Shown: positions 1-15,330 of the stretch, one piece after another
Numbering within the stretch: the first letter of the stretch is position 1
Layout of the letters: each line of letters begins with the position of its first letter
Program-made: the position numbers and the translations under genes
Assembly (NCBI GenBank): GCA_904063045.1
Contig: CAJFCJ010000002.1
Span: 3,653,891 to 3,717,890 of the forward strand
DNA length: 64,000 nt
Source of the DNA: Dimorphilus gyrociliatus
Taxonomy: Eukaryota > Annelida > Polychaeta > Dinophilidae
Direction: 5' to 3'
The notes under the pieces: model-generated
Told to the model about the DNA's origin: nothing
Database searches by the model: none
Seen by the model: only the letters and a program-made list of their open reading frames with translations

Positions 1-3000
1 TTAAATGTAGAAAATTTTTGCTAATACTAAAAATTACATTGTTAATTAACTAATAAAGAGGAAATCTATTAAATTATACGTCGTTGCGTCTTTGGCAGAA
101 TTATTAAAAATCTATAGTATAGAGTTAAAAGTTCAGATTTTTACATAAACAACTGCATTATATTGGTTATTTGCAGTGACACATGCAGTTTTTTACCCAT
201 TAACTTAATCTACTGTCACCAATAATCAAATTTTTCGCCATACACACCATCTCTATTCATTACGTAACATACTTGATTGATGTTCCGAAAGCAATCAAGA
301 CACAAAACCGTCTCAATCTTATATATGAATGATGTATAATAAAATTTCATTCATAGTTTGTAAAGGGAAATATAGAACAACACATTCGACGTGTCATTCA
401 AATAGATAATTATACTATTAAATCTAATAGAAATATTCAAGTAACTACACATTATTGCGTGATATCTTTGTAATTCTATATTTGCATTCTTTGCTATTTT
501 ATCTAATATACCTAGATTAATTTCATTCGTAACTTAAAGCTTTGCGAATAAAATTAATTTTTAAAATATACTAAACTACTTTTTTCTTTTCTTCCTTCTT
601 TTTTATTCAACTCTCGCTAAATAGCTATTTTATAAATCCATTATTAATCCTTTGATGATGTCATATCCGTACTTAAATCTTCCATTACAAGTCCATTACA
701 CTTAAACAGATGACGTCATGAACAGATATCTGTAAGAAGAAAATGAATGTAGAAAAAGTGAGTAATAAGTGAGTAAAATATGAAATTAATATGATAGCGA
801 TTTCTGTATAAAATCATTGTTAGTAAAGAAGTAAGATTACGTTTAAAAAGCTTACAAAAACTTAAGAAGGAAACGATTTTTAAAATGACAGATTGACTAC
901 TTTTCAACAACCAATAGCGTACACAATAGTAAATAGAAGAAAAGTGACCAAGTGACCAACGTATATACAATTCGCCAGTGTAAACATGGCAGTAAAAGTG
1001 TATAGAAGATAGATTTCTCAGCCAACACTACTGTGCAAATACGCCTTTGAAATTGTACAATTGCTAAGATTGACTCGATTTTGGCTTCGGAATTCCTATG
1101 CCTACTATTCGGTCAACTTTAAAGGGTTTACGATATTTTATTCAACTTATGTAAAATTTACTAGGTAAATAATACCTTAATGTAATATGATCCATTATTA
1201 CATTTCTTATACTTGCAATTCTTCAATATTCATCTTTAAACCAAATAATATTAAATATACAATCTATCTTCGAGTCCTCCATTTACTTGGTATATATAGT
1301 CCAAATAAATAGTATATTATATAAAATTATTTATACTCACCTATGTCTTATGTTTACAAGATAATTCTAGCTTTAATAATATAAAATAAGCATAATTATT
1401 TTTACTACAAACGTAAATACGTTTCCTTTTTAATCAACCATATAAAAATAAAGAAACTATCTTTTACTGTTTTACTGTAAGATTTAAAAGAAGATAAATG
1501 AAGAAAAGAGATTCTTTATATTCCAAATAATTAAAAGTAAATCTTACAACTAGTATTTAAATTAATAGAATAACATATCTACAGTACTATATTTATAATT
1601 TATATAGCACGCATGTGTGTAGATTATACTAACTCCTCTTATACAGTATATATATATATATATATATACTATACAGTATATTGTATATAAATGTATGTAT
1701 AGTATTTATATGCGTAAAATCGTTCTGGCTTTTCCTTTTGACTCTTCTCTCCGTATGTTTTCCTATTTGATCTGAAGATCAGCAACGATAATCGGGAGGT
1801 CTTTTTTTATTTGTTTATCAGTATGGTTAAAGGTTTGTTTACATTGCTAATATTTGAATGAGTATGGCAGGCGATCAATAAGGGACAGCGTCTAGTTTGG
1901 GTGGATGATTTTTCGTGATAAACAATACAAAGTAAGAGAATCTTCTATTTGCCAGCCATCAGATTTACGTAGACATGTTAACGATCTGAAAAGATAGGGA
2001 ATTAGATATTATTCTCATTTATACAAATGAGCATTGATATAATATTTTTAGCAAAAAGTATCAACACAATATACATTATATGTAGAATGAATACTATTTG
2101 TATATATATTTATATACAGATACAATATAAATATCATCTTTATGTAGTAAAAATTCTCTATAATCTAATAAGACATTTCCGTTTTCGGATATCATTGATC
2201 GGCATCTTAAACCTTTGATCTGAAAATTTCATATTTCAGAGAAATAACAAAATCAAATGGAATATTCAAATTTTTTTATCTTAATTGATATTTTTTATCG
2301 TTTAATGAATATTTATTGATAAATTTATTTAATAATAAAAAAAAACACACACCAACCCTCTCTTTTTATTAGGTACGTGCTAAAGGATTGATTGTCAAAC
2401 ATCCTTATACAGTTTGTGCTCATAAATAGGGTTAATTCAATAAAGATCTCATTATTTAAACAAATTTATAATAAAATAGTGGCGGAATCAGCTTATTGGA
2501 CATAATTCTTTTTGAATTGAACAGTAGATGAATTGAATATTCAATAAATATTGTTTATTTCCAAAGTTTCACAAAAAAATAATCGTCAACGTGTTCTAAC
2601 GAATAGAAATCTTAGAGCAGAAGAAATTTGTTTATAGTAGAAAGTTAGCTATAAGTTTGAGCCGGTAGATTTATCAAAGGATTTCTAGAAGTGGAACCAC
2701 ACTAATGTGCAGAAATGTTTGCAAATTGTCCCATCGGCAAAATTACGGGTCACCTCTTGTTTATTTACGCATATAGAGGTCTTCCAACTTGCCAGCGATC
2801 CCACCAACTACGAAAAGCTTGGTAAATTAAATAAAATCGCTAATTTCACAATCTGAATCCTCATCCTTTGGACCAGCGCAATTCATCTTGACAGTCGCTA
2901 ACATAAACACGGCACGTTAATTACAGCCTATCTACTCTGATGAGCCGTAATGAATAATCCAAAGTGTCCCATAGAACCATTAACGATCGGTCATGTGACT

Positions 3001-3223
3001 GGGCGGAGACTGTGCTGATTGGCCGACTATGGTGGTGGCGTTCGAGCCACCGTTCAGACGCTTCCCGAGCCGGATTACGGCAAGACGGACTCTACTTCTC
3101 GTTGGCACATCTGGTTGATTATAGTTAATTAAGGGTCATCGGGTCAAAAGTTTGAAGAACAAAGAGGACGTTTCTTCATCGTTAATTTAGACAATTTCCT
3201 CCCTTTTCACGGCATCAAAGAAA
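1..3223. other. Upstream intergenic region, no gene seen
   Basis: This AT-rich stretch precedes the protocadherin. I see no ORF resembling a protein; the open stretches are short and low-complexity. It contains a TA dinucleotide tract near 1649-1669. The last 250 bases become clearly GC-richer, as expected of a proximal promoter. Confidence 0.5.
2999..3051 (+). promoter_or_regulatory. Putative proximal promoter of the protocadherin gene
   Basis: A GC-rich patch about 170-220 bases before the protocadherin ATG holds a GC box (GGGCGG, 3001-3006) and an inverted CCAAT box (ATTGG, 3018-3022). An inverted repeat follows (GGTGGC at 3034-3039, GCCACC at 3046-3051). These are common proximal promoter elements in animals. 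No transcription start can be placed from sequence alone. Confidence 0.35.
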
Positions 3224-5739
3224 ATGTACGGATTGCTTCTACAGATTTTCGTCCTCAATCTGGTTTCAACATCTGAGACAGACTTTGTAGGCGTGTCGAT
3301 TCAAGAGAATATACCAGCTGAGGAGTTCATATTGAATGTTGAAAATGAAGGGAAAATAAGAGATATTCCAAAATATAGAAGGGATGATAAAAGACAGTAT
3401 ACGCTAATAGTAGAGGATAAAAGAAAAAAGGATTATTTTAAAATAGAAGAAACCACTGGTATTCTACGAACGAAATCTAGAATCGATAGAGAAGAGACAT
3501 GTGCAATGCATGTTCAATGCAATGTAAGTATTTACTTATTAAAACATCTCTATGTTTCCCTAAGAGTTCTCTACTACGCCTATTAACAACCGAATCAATA
3601 AATCTTCTAATACAACAATTAAGTGATTCGGGTTTACCTTTTAAGTTTACCTTTCTATTTAAGACTAAGAAAATAGTTAGTCCAGCTACAAATCGGTTAA
3701 CAATTGACTTAATCTTTTGTATCATACGACTAGCTTTTAATAAATAAATAATATTATCTACTTTAACATTGACAACAAAAGCAAACAAAACTTATCCAGA
3801 TCGTTAAAGGCACCCTAATTACTGTTGTCTAACTAGTTAGTTGCGCTAGATCACGAGTTACTCATTAAGACGTCTAACTGAGCGTCCTTTTGTCCAATAA
3901 TTGGTGGTTAGACAATCCATTTCTACTTCTATTTGGAACTTTTCAAAAGTAATTACCGTAGAACTTTAAACTTGTAAAGTTAACTTATATAATAACAATA
4001 GAATATTGTGAAAAAGCACCAAGTAAACATTACTATAAGAGTATAAAAACTTAGATGGGTAGAACGTAAGGTTCTTCTATAATCATAAAGTCGTTTAAAC
4101 GCTTAAGCCTATAATTTGAGTTCCCTTTGATGTCCACTAAGGGTTAGAAATTTTGTTGAAGAGGTAAGAATTGAATTTCCAAGTTCAAAAAAAATAAAAT
4201 CCCTCTTCTCATACAATTCCATTTCCAAATTGATTCGATTTTTTAAAGCTCCGATGAGAAAAATAACAATATAAACAAGCACTTAATTTTTTTTAGTGAA
4301 AAAATCTATACAGGTACAGAGATATCAAGAAATGACTAATAATACTTGAATAAGAAGAGTAGATATATATATTTTATATATAGGAAGTTTAATGTACAGT
4401 TTTGCCTATTTTTTTATTATTAACAAAATTTATCTTCACCCTGAAAACGATTTTCAATAGGCAAATATTCAAGTGACTTGAATTGTGGTGTAGCGCTTTT
4501 TTTCTTTCTCTTCATCGAATTTAGCATTAACAAAATATTTTTTCATTTCTATTATCTTCTTTTTTTTCTTTAACCATAAAACTAGCAATCTTCTTTTATT
4601 TGATTATCAATGGAAATAAATACGAATATAGGCCCATTGCTTGAGTGTTGACCGTTTACGCTCTTTAAACTCCTAATCCTCTATATAATCCCCCCAACTA
4701 AGTATATTCTCCAAGTAGTTTTGAGTGGGTTAAAAAATATTTTTGTTGTGCAGACTGCTCTTAAGTACGTCTGTCGAATTGGAGTCCCCAAGCGGAAACG
4801 TTTAACTAGCATTTTTTTTGGAAAAGGTCACGTGATTTCTTAGCATGAGCAGATATCTTATTATTACATTTGAAAAAACATTTTATCTTCATGTCGTTTT
4901 TTTTTTCATAAAAAAGACAGCATTATTTTGCTCGATTAATGCGGAAAAGAAACGCTTTCAGCTTATTCAAAACACGTTTACCAATTAAATTCGGGGTAAT
5001 TTATCATTGTCAGAGTATTTGTTGTGAAAAGCTATCAAGTATGAGGTGCTAAATTGCGAGTGGTCGTTGAAGGTTATCCTTAACATCACGTGACTCTTTA
5101 ATACGCGTTCAAACACTGTTCAAGAGCCTAGAAAATATTATGCAAGATATATAACCTTTAAAGAGATTAGCGAACAATAAAGAGCAATACATAATTTATG
5201 CAAATTATGGTTTGTTTACAAATATCTTAGATAAAGACAAACAATGAACAGATGAGCGTTTTAATTTCAATTTAAACCACAGAAAATGACCGTATTGCAT
5301 GAAGAGTTCAATTACTCGACAATTGCATTCTCCCTTTCCTTTATTCTATTGTCCTATCAGACGGTGTTACCAAATGATAGACGTCGAAGGACTCGTAATT
5401 TAGTGCACTTGCTATCCTTTTATTACATCTCTTAGAGAAATGAGAGGCTTTTTAATTAAAAAAAATTCAATCATTGGAATCATAGGCATTGAATACACAG
5501 ATCAATCGAAAAAGTCAAAAAAAATCAATAGTTTGTACGCTATTACAGTAGATTTGTAAGAGAGAAGTTAAAAGCTTCGTGATTTATGCTGTTTACGGTT
5601 GATTATAGAAAATGCTAATAATTAATAATATTAATCTTTCAATTTATGTTATAAATGTGAGAATTGCCTGCCTTTAAATCACTCTATCTACTCAATCAGT
5701 AAAAAAACCGGTTTAGTATTTAGTATTTATATCATAAAC

Positions 5740-5773
<34 letters not shown>

Positions 5774-8700
5774 TACAGTATTTTGAAAAGATACTTTAAC
5801 AACCAATATTCAGACATGCTTACTTTATTATTCGCCTTCTCTTCTATAACTTTTGACAAACTGATTAGAATGATTCAATTAATTCCAAAGGAAATTGATA
5901 AGGAAGAACGCTATGCTATTTAAATACAGCGACAAATTGAGTCTTTGTTCTTTATTCTTTCTTTTCATATTCCGATGCTCTTCTTCTCTCTCTTCTCTCT
6001 TTCTCTCTCTCCTCTGAATTCTCTTTCTTTATTATATAAAATCGATATAATAGTATTTAATAAATATAAAACAAACTATGTAACAAAAAAAAGGACAAAG
6101 AAGATCCTATATCGTATCTTATTAATTTTTAAAAAAGAAATTAGGTTAAAATAGTAATAATAATAATGATAAAAGAGTAAATTTATACAAGGACGAAGAG
6201 CAACCTGTTGTTATTCAATTACGTGTCTTTTCTATTCAATATTTTATATCACCTGTTCAATTCAGAGTTAAAGTCGTATATCACACAACTGAAAAGAACA
6301 GTACTTGATTCTAAATTTTTTTCTATCTATAACAAAAAGCATTAATCATTATGAATAAAATATCAAAAATAAATAATTTTGAACGTTAGAGGAGCGTCAT
6401 TCAATAGTTTTTGTAAAAGAGTGTATATGCTTTCTTTACACGTGAGCCCCTCTTTATTATTATTGTTGTTATTATTATTAGTGCATGAAAAAGGGAGGGT
6501 TAGTAGTTAGTTTGAGGAGTATATCTAAAAACTTCAAACGTTTCCAGTTTATTTAATTTTAAGGTTTGTTTAGATAATTGATCTTCGTAGATAACTAAAA
6601 AGTACAATATCAACTAAAGAAAACATTATTTTGTGCACATTTAGTTGTAAGTTGGTTTTATTTTTTTTTCTTTGTATTTTGTTTCTAAAAATAAAGTCTC
6701 TTTTTCATCATGAAAGAGAAAGAATAACTTGCGTTTATTCTTTAATAAATTGTATATATATAGTATTATTTATCAGAACAACAAAATTTAATTAATTATT
6801 TAATAGTCAATAATATATATATATATATATTCATAAACGTGTACAGTATGTTCAATATTATTTCACTTTTGTATATCTAAAAGTAGCATACTTTTAGCAT
6901 TTGAAATTGGTCTGCTAAGCTTCTTGTAACATTTTTAGAAAGGTAAAGTCAAATGTTTCCAATAAAATTCTAAATAATCAGATTAATTCTGATTGGTTAG
7001 GTAGTTGGACTTAGCGATTGACAATTGGTTTTTTTCTTCGGTTGTTACTTTATAATTTAAGCAGAAGTGCGCATATGTTTGCTTTAAATAGTCACTACAT
7101 ACATCAATTATTGATATAGGAGTATGCAGACTTATTTTAACAGTATACTGTAAAAGACTAGCTCTGTATTTGTATTTAACATCTTTATTAGTGTATATAT
7201 ATATTCGTATATATAAATTTATATAGATATTAGTACATATATAAATATATATATGCTTACAAACGAGACGAATTAATTCGATAGAGAGAGAGAAAGCGAG
7301 AGCGAGCAAGAAAGTGTATGAGACAGATTGCCAGTCAATCTGCCTAGATCTTTTGATATATTCTTTTCAATAAGAATAACGCAGCTTTACGTAATAAGTT
7401 GACGCTTTTAAACTAGTATTGAATAAGTACATCGCACCCTTGATGCTAAAAAAGAAATTTCTTTCGCATCACTGATCATCATAATCCGTATAAAAACATA
7501 ATCTGAGCGTAATTCACTTCGGAAAGCATCGAAACATTACGTGATTCACGTTTTCCAACACTTTTTTCTGCTCGTGAAAAGTTCGTAACGATAACAGATT
7601 TACTATTGTTCATAATCACACTCTTTATTGTAAGAACAATAAGAGCCGTTAGGCTGTCAACCTTCAACAACGACGCCTCATTAGTTAAGAGAAATATAAC
7701 AACCTTTACTTTTTCCTCGACAGGTTAAACTCGATGTCCTCGTTCAGCAAGTTTCAAGGACCAACAAAGCAGTGATTATTCTAGCTTCCATAGAGATTGT
7801 TATCAATATTATAGACGCAAACGATTTTGCGCCAATCTTTCAACCATCCGAGATAACTGTCGAATTTCTGGAATCGGATCCTATTAATTCGACGAAGCTT
7901 ATCAACTCGGGTATAGATCGCGATTCTCCGGAGTTCGGGATTAAATCCTACAGCATACAAACATCCGGTCCTTTTCGTCTTCGTGCAAGGCAATTAGCAC
8001 CTAGTGAATGGCAAACTGAGCTAATAGTAAATGGTATTCTTGATCGTGAGAAAAAGTCTGAATATGCGGCAACAGTCACTGCAACGGATGACAAATACAT
8101 TGGATCTTTAAGAATAAAAATAAGAATCTTAGATGCTAATGATCACGAACCAGTCTTTCAAAAGTATGTTTTTTGTTTTTATACTATATTTTTATTAGGA
8201 AATAAGAAGGCATAGAAGGGTAGAATGAGGGCTATAAAAGATAAAATGAGAGGCTATTTATAGATATCAATTTTTAAGGGAAAAAAGTAATAAAGTGTGA
8301 AAGACATGAATAATTTCATCAGTGAAGTAATAAAACCAGCAATACAGCATAGTATTGTTTTGTTACATTTCATATATTGATTAGGAGAATAATTATTATA
8401 TTTATTATTAATAGTAACGTTTGCCTATTTGTTGATTTGTTTAATAATTGTCATTAAATTTCACCTTGAATTAATTAAAATTCAATTTTTAATTAGTCGA
8501 AATTATAATTTGTTTTAGAATTTAAGTTGATTTACATTTTATTCTTTAATTCTTTTTATAAAACAGATCTCATTACCAAGGCCGAGTTCTTGAAACTGCT
8601 GAAAAAAACCAGGTTATTCTTACAGTAAGGGCAACTGACAAAGACGTCGGAAAGAATAAGGACATAAAGTATCGTACCAAATTCGACAATCAATTATTTG

Positions 8701-11700
8701 GCGTCCGAGCTAAAACTGGCCAAGTTTACGTTAACGGCCCCTTAGACTACGAAACCGAATCTCGTTACCAATTAACGATTCTAGCTGAAGACGGTGGCCA
8801 AACGCCAAGAACAGCCGAATGTAGCATTACTATTGATGTATTGGACGTAAATGATCATCAACCGGAAATTACCGTAACCAATTTGGGCTCAAACCCCTCA
8901 GATTTAAATATTGATGAAGGAAGTAGTGCGGACACATTTATTGCATATATTATAGCTACCGATAAGGATTCGGGAAAAAATGGCACTGTTGAATGCCAAT
9001 TGATAGATTCACAAAGCTATTTTAAATTAACACCTTTCAAAGAAAATCAATATACTTTATATACGACGAATCGAGCATACATAGATAGAGAGTTGAAGGA
9101 TTCTTATCAATTATCAATTGAGTGTACAGATCTGGGAAGAGAGCCTTTGAAGAAATTGGAAAAAATTCAGATAAGAGTTAATGATATCAATGATCACGAT
9201 CCGAAATTTGATAGTTCGGCTTATACAAAGACGATAATGGAAACGAACGAAAAAAATGTTAAAGTTTTTACCATTCAAGCAGAGGATGAAGATATTGGCG
9301 ACAATGGTGCAATTACATACAGCTTAAAGCAAACAGGATACACTTTTGCTATTCACCCTACTAGGGGAGAAATAACGGCATTAACAATTCTAGACAGGGA
9401 AAAATCACCTCAGTACCATCTTACTATTGTTGCTCAAGATAAGGGTAAACCACCAAGATCGTCGGAAGCCACTCTAACTATCAAGTTACAAGACATAAAT
9501 GATAATAGGCCAATTTTTACTGCTTCCGAATACGGATTAAGCGCAAAGGAAAATCAGACTATTGGGACAAACTTATCGCCTTCCCTTTTGGCTGACGATG
9601 TAGATTTGCATCCTAATAATATTGTTGTATATTCAATTGTGGAAGAATACGGAACGAGCTATAAATATTTTAAAATAGATAGACATACTGGTCAACTTAA
9701 AACCGCGGCTGTTCTCGATAGAGAAGCGCAAGAGGAACACATACTGGTAGTTCAGGCTTCAAACGAAGATTATGATCGTCTCAAGTCGACGTGCCGTGTA
9801 ATAATAACGGTGACAGATATAAACGATAATCCCCCTAGGATTATCTATCCGACAGAGAAAAATAACACGGTCTACCTCTCAAATAAGACGCCGAACCCTT
9901 ATAGAATCGGAAGGATCATAGCAGACGATGCGGACAAGGGAGAGAATTCTAGATTAAGCTATAGTTTAAACGCCGAATCAGCTTATTTCCGCCTTGACCC
10001 TGAGACAGGGGTAATCTGGACTAGAAATCGTTTGGACTCCATCGATTATAAACTTTTTTCGATATTAGTAACGGTTAGGGATAACGGAGATCAGCCGAGG
10101 AGAGTTTCAACACATATTAATCTTGTGGTTAATAAATCCATTCCGTTCACGTTCGCCTCCTCCAATTTGGTATCCAACGGTAATCTGACGATAGTCATTA
10201 TTGTTGCCAGCGTGTCTTTCGTCATTGCCGTCCTGCTTATAGCATCTATTGTATACGTAAGACGTCAAAGTTCTGGCTCTCATTTAGATTCTGCAAAGTA
10301 CAATTGTAGAACAGAAACTCAGAAAATGCTCAAGGCTAAAGTCGCCGTAGAAACGAATGAGATTCTGGCTGACAAGACTGAAGTTTGCGATAATACAGCC
10401 AATTATGATAAAATTAAACCTGAAGCAGACTTTATATTGGATGTGAGCAGTTTACAAACGAATTGGAAGCAAATTGGCGAACAGGTGAGTGCGGATTATT
10501 GTCAATTCTTTTTTAAGCTGATTTTCATCATCAATTAATTTTAGGCCTTGATTAAAAATCAGAGTGGCCATTTACTCTCTTACCTAAACCCCTTTACGCG
10601 TTTCAACTATTTTTTATCCATAGCCTGATTAATTCAATTTACTCAACCATTCGATCTCAGTCAAATTTTTTCCTTTATTCCATTCATTAAATACATCAGT
10701 GATGTAGACTAAACACACTAAATCGTTTTTTTAAACAATTTGAGGTTGATCCTTTCATTCATTTTGACAGTTGTGTTGTTGAATTGTTAGCTTAGCCTTA
10801 AATCTTCTAGAAAATGACTAAAATCTCTAAATATGCATAAGGGTATCAAATTTCAGATTTCATTAAATCGATTACAGAATTAACGGCCTTTTCTCATTTT
10901 AAATATCAGGTTTCCAGTCACGGCTGTCAGAATTAATTGTATTAAAGGCTCAATTATATCTAGCTTACGAATCCTTTATTCCCAGCTTAAATCATTTGGA
11001 GAATTGCGATGAAATATTTTCACCTTCCTCCTTTCCTTTTACTTCACCCGTAAACAGATCTCGACAAGTACGCTATCTGTTTATGTCTACAGTTTTTCGT
11101 CGTTTTGTATATCAAGCATTGTTGCAAAGTTCTATTCTTAAAGACAGCCCACGGCGCTATTCTTTTGTGTCTAAAATCATCTTTTCAGGGAAAACCGGGA
11201 TAAATTAAGAATTTTCCCCCTGATTAATTAATCAATTAGCCGATTATTTGTCTACTCGCAGAGAAAGAAAAAAGACTTTACAATATGTTAATAGAGATCA
11301 GATCTGTGCTGGTATATCTAGTTTCAAATTAGTGAGATTATACAATACGGAATTAATTAGGGTTGATATTAGTCTTATATTTAGGAGATTTTTGCAGTAG
11401 GGCAGTACTAAAACTGTCGAATGATTTTCAGCGTATATAGTGTATAAAGTTTCAAATTAGTTGGGAAACACAGGAAGCCAAAATATTTTAGACCTTTAGG
11501 CTTTAATTAGGGGAAGCGTTCTATCTCTTGTAAACCTAACAACCTCTCCACTCTAGCATAATGAGGAATTACTGGTGGCTTTAAATGCTCTAACACTATA
11601 CACGTACCTGTACGTGAAGGTGTATTCTAAAAAGGGATGAAAAGCTATCGATTTCATCCCTTGATCAAATATGTGTTATAGCAATATACTCTCTCCCTGA

Positions 11701-14700
11701 TAAAGCAAGCATACATGTCCATAGATAAATATAACTAAAGGATTCTGTATTGGATTGAATGAATAATTTAAATTCAATTATTAACAATATACTGAAATTT
11801 ATAGAGTACTTTTCAATAGCTGACAAGTTTACTTTTCTATCTCTTTCCTCCAGCCCTTTCCTAATGCTTAGTGTCACTAGCTGTGGCCGTTGTTGTCATC
11901 TCTCTCTCTCTCTCTCTCTCTCTGTATCCATGCATAAATCTCTTTCAGGATTCAAAAATTAAATCAAACTATAATTTGATGCTATTAACCATCATTAACC
12001 GATCTAGGGATAAAATAAATAGTATCTATTATATATACACAACATAGTAAAACTATTAATATACATACATATTGTTTACATACAAAGTATATAAATCAAA
12101 ACTTGCCTTTCTTTTGAAATTTTCCCTTTATAAACATTCTTTTCATGTACTATAAACTAAGATTAGCTAGGGGAATAAAGGAAAGGAATACCGGTTACAC
12201 TAAGTAAATTACTGTTTGTCAATTAGTTATACCCATGGAGATTTAAGCCTTGTTAAATGAATGAGTAAAAGTAGTAGATTGTAAGGAATTTGAGAAACTT
12301 ATATAGCGTCTCATACTTTCTTGACGTTATTATTTTCTTTCATTCGTTACGAAAACGCCAAAGGCGAAATAGAGCGTGACTATAAACATTGGCTAGAAAC
12401 AATCGAATCTCCTCAAGTCTAACCAAATGGAAAATAAAAGCATAATAAAAAGAATGGAAAACATTGGAGGGAAAACAATTATGATAATATCCCTCTATAA
12501 CGTAAAATTACCGATCTACTACTTCTTGTATCTGGATTAATATTGAAAGAGCATCATACAAGAGTATAGTAATGAAATCAAGGAAAAACACAAGACAATT
12601 ACTAGATCTAGTGAGAATTCCAGGGAGATAAAGATTTGATTAGCATGGTGACCGATTCGATCACTTTGACGTTTTATAGTCGAAAAGAGAAGCGATCAGG
12701 CAGCCAGCTAATTCAACTGCATACGCCTCGAACGCAATATAGCTCGCGTTATTTATTTATTTACTATCGCATCACTGGCCAAACAGCTGAGCCATTATGC
12801 CTTTGCATATACGCACATATACATATGTATTTTCACAGACTTAGACACTGTGCATATATTTATACTTGATCCCAAGTGTTTTACAGTTTTGCAAACTTAC
12901 TGCTTCATAAACTAATTTTGCAGTAAACGTTTTTCCTTTCCTCTCTCGCTCACTCACCTACTCTTGCACTCTCTCCTTTCCTCTGCTCTTCACTTCCAAT
13001 AATTATCTTATTTTCCTGACCGTTTCGACTTTCGCCAATTAGGTTTTTTTAAAGGTTTGCAATTGATTAGTGAGCCGATGTGTAAAATTAACTTTTTGTT
13101 TATTTGTTTGCTTACTCTTCCGGTCTTCCTTTAATTCCCTTAACTATTTTTTAATATGTAGAAACTATTTAAATGAAGGAAAAAGCAAGTTATTTATTTT
13201 CCCTTTCTTTCTCTCCTTTCTTTTCTTAAAAGAAAGAAAGAATTTTTTCCTTTCATTTTCCTTCCGGAATTTCTATCGTCACTCCGTTTCCTCCTTTCGC
13301 CTCTCTCCGCCCCTTTTCAATCTTCACCCATTTTCTTTTCTTTAGCATACACCACCCACCCGTCCCTGTCATTCTGTCATGTTTACTCAGTAAGATTACA
13401 AAGTATTGACCGATTTCATTCGGTCGAAACCCGTCAATTTTAGCATGAAATTGAAAATGCTGCCGTTCAAAGCCATATAGAATTTCATCGCCCCGAAGCG
13501 AAGATCAACAAAACCGCCCGTTTGGCAACTGTCAAAAAAACAACGACATTGCTCCTTTTTTCATTACAATTCCCTTAAATAACCAATTTTTTTTTGTCTT
13601 TACCCAAAAAATAAGTAAAAAGTAAAATATGGAGAAAGATTCAATTTGCAAAAAAGATTAAATAAGCACCTGTTTACCGACTATTGCATCTGGTTGGTTT
13701 AATTTCATATAAATCACTAACCTCGCATTCCGTTCAACGTCTTCCCCATTAAATTTGCATATGAATGACAATCTTTCCCTAAATGACTCAGTAATGACTA
13801 CGCTTCACTAATGAAATTCCAGCTATGCTAATAACCGCGCCTCTATTATAGGAAAACGTAACGACTTTAACGAACCGGCGTCCCACAGTAGAATTTTTAT
13901 TATTTTATTCCGTTTCCAAGACTACGTGACGCCTGTCCGAGTTTGTCACCATGACCACTCATCTTTACTCTCATTATATATCACCTAGTTTACTTTTTCT
14001 TTTTATGTCTTACTTCGTGTCCTCGTTTTATCCTAAATTAATTTCTTCATTCCTCAAAAAGTATACAACTAGCTATAATTAGAGTAGCGCAGGTGTTGGC
14101 AAACAAAGAATCGTTTTGCAATGTACTAGATATTTAGTTTGAAATCCAATACTAAATAATTATAGCAGTCTTGAGGCAATTTCAATGCAGGTTTGATACG
14201 ATCAAGCGAGTCGAGAGCACTACTATTTGCTATATTACGGTTATTGAAATCGCTTACGGGTTATAAAAACTTTCCATACAAATTCTACTCTTACTTTTAT
14301 CATTGCTACTAATGGAAACAGCTTTTTTCTCATTTTCTTCTTCTTACTCCTCACTTAAAAAAAAACGATTAGCTTAACTGCGAGAGACCTTCTTTCTTTT
14401 CTCCACCTTTCTTAGACAGGCTATAAAGAATTTAAGCCTACTGGAGTGAACACGCTCGTGTCACCTGTCGTTTTTGTAGGCGGGGGTCCTAAAATATACA
14501 TGCACGCACTGCTGTGTTTGATAACAAGTCCAGCTCGTAGACTGAACTATAAACAACAGGGAGTGAGTTGGAAGGTTTTATTAAAAAACAGTAAGAGGAC
14601 TCTCTTTCACCGTTCAACGCCAATCCTTTCTCTCTTTCATAAAATCTCAAACTCTTTTGCACTTTGACATTAGATGTGTTACAAATTAAGCGTTCAAGTG

Positions 14701-15299
14701 CTATAATCGAGCGGCATTATTACAAAGTACAAGCTCCTTGTCGCCATCATCATTGCTCCTACCACCAAAGGCAGAAGTGTCTGGCAGTCATTTTTCATAT
14801 TGTTCGTCCCCTTACCGCCTTATTACTTTCTTAATTTATTTTTAAAACACCATTATTCATTGTCTTCCAAGAAACCGTACAAATTTTTTTCTCCTAAGCA
14901 GATGCCAAAATTCGATTTTTATCCAAAATTAATTGTTTAAAGTAGCGTATACGTAGTTCAAAGAAAAAAAGGTAATTTAGAGCGTTTAATGAGCGCCTTT
15001 GTTGGAGTGACCTCTGTACTAGTCGATTTCCCTTAACATGTACAATTAGATTAACGAGAAATTCATCCACTCACAAGTAGCCTATATTTGCTGATATTTC
15101 ACCTCATTTTCATCTCTTCTACTCTAAAGAAAGGCGAATAAAATAGGAAAACAATATCTAGATTTAGAATCAGGTATAAGAACTGCGTGTCAAGAGTAAT
15201 TTGATCGCTTTTATACGGTTGTTGAAGTCGCTTTTCAAAAGTACCTTCCTTCCCTCTCATTCTTATGCTCCTTTCATTTATACTATAGAAGATATTTCT

Positions 15300-15330
<31 letters not shown>

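Noticed and set aside
716..970. 84-codon minus-strand ORF
   Set aside because: The composition is random-looking, no family or signal is recognisable, and it lies in AT-rich DNA.
3477..3788. Minus-strand ORF over protocadherin exon 1
   Set aside because: It is the antisense shadow of the true exon and extends into the intron.
14446..14667. Possible extra protocadherin exon after a good acceptor (tttttgtag)
   Set aside because: No consensus donor follows, and the open frame does not match the phase-0 junction between exons 3 and 4.
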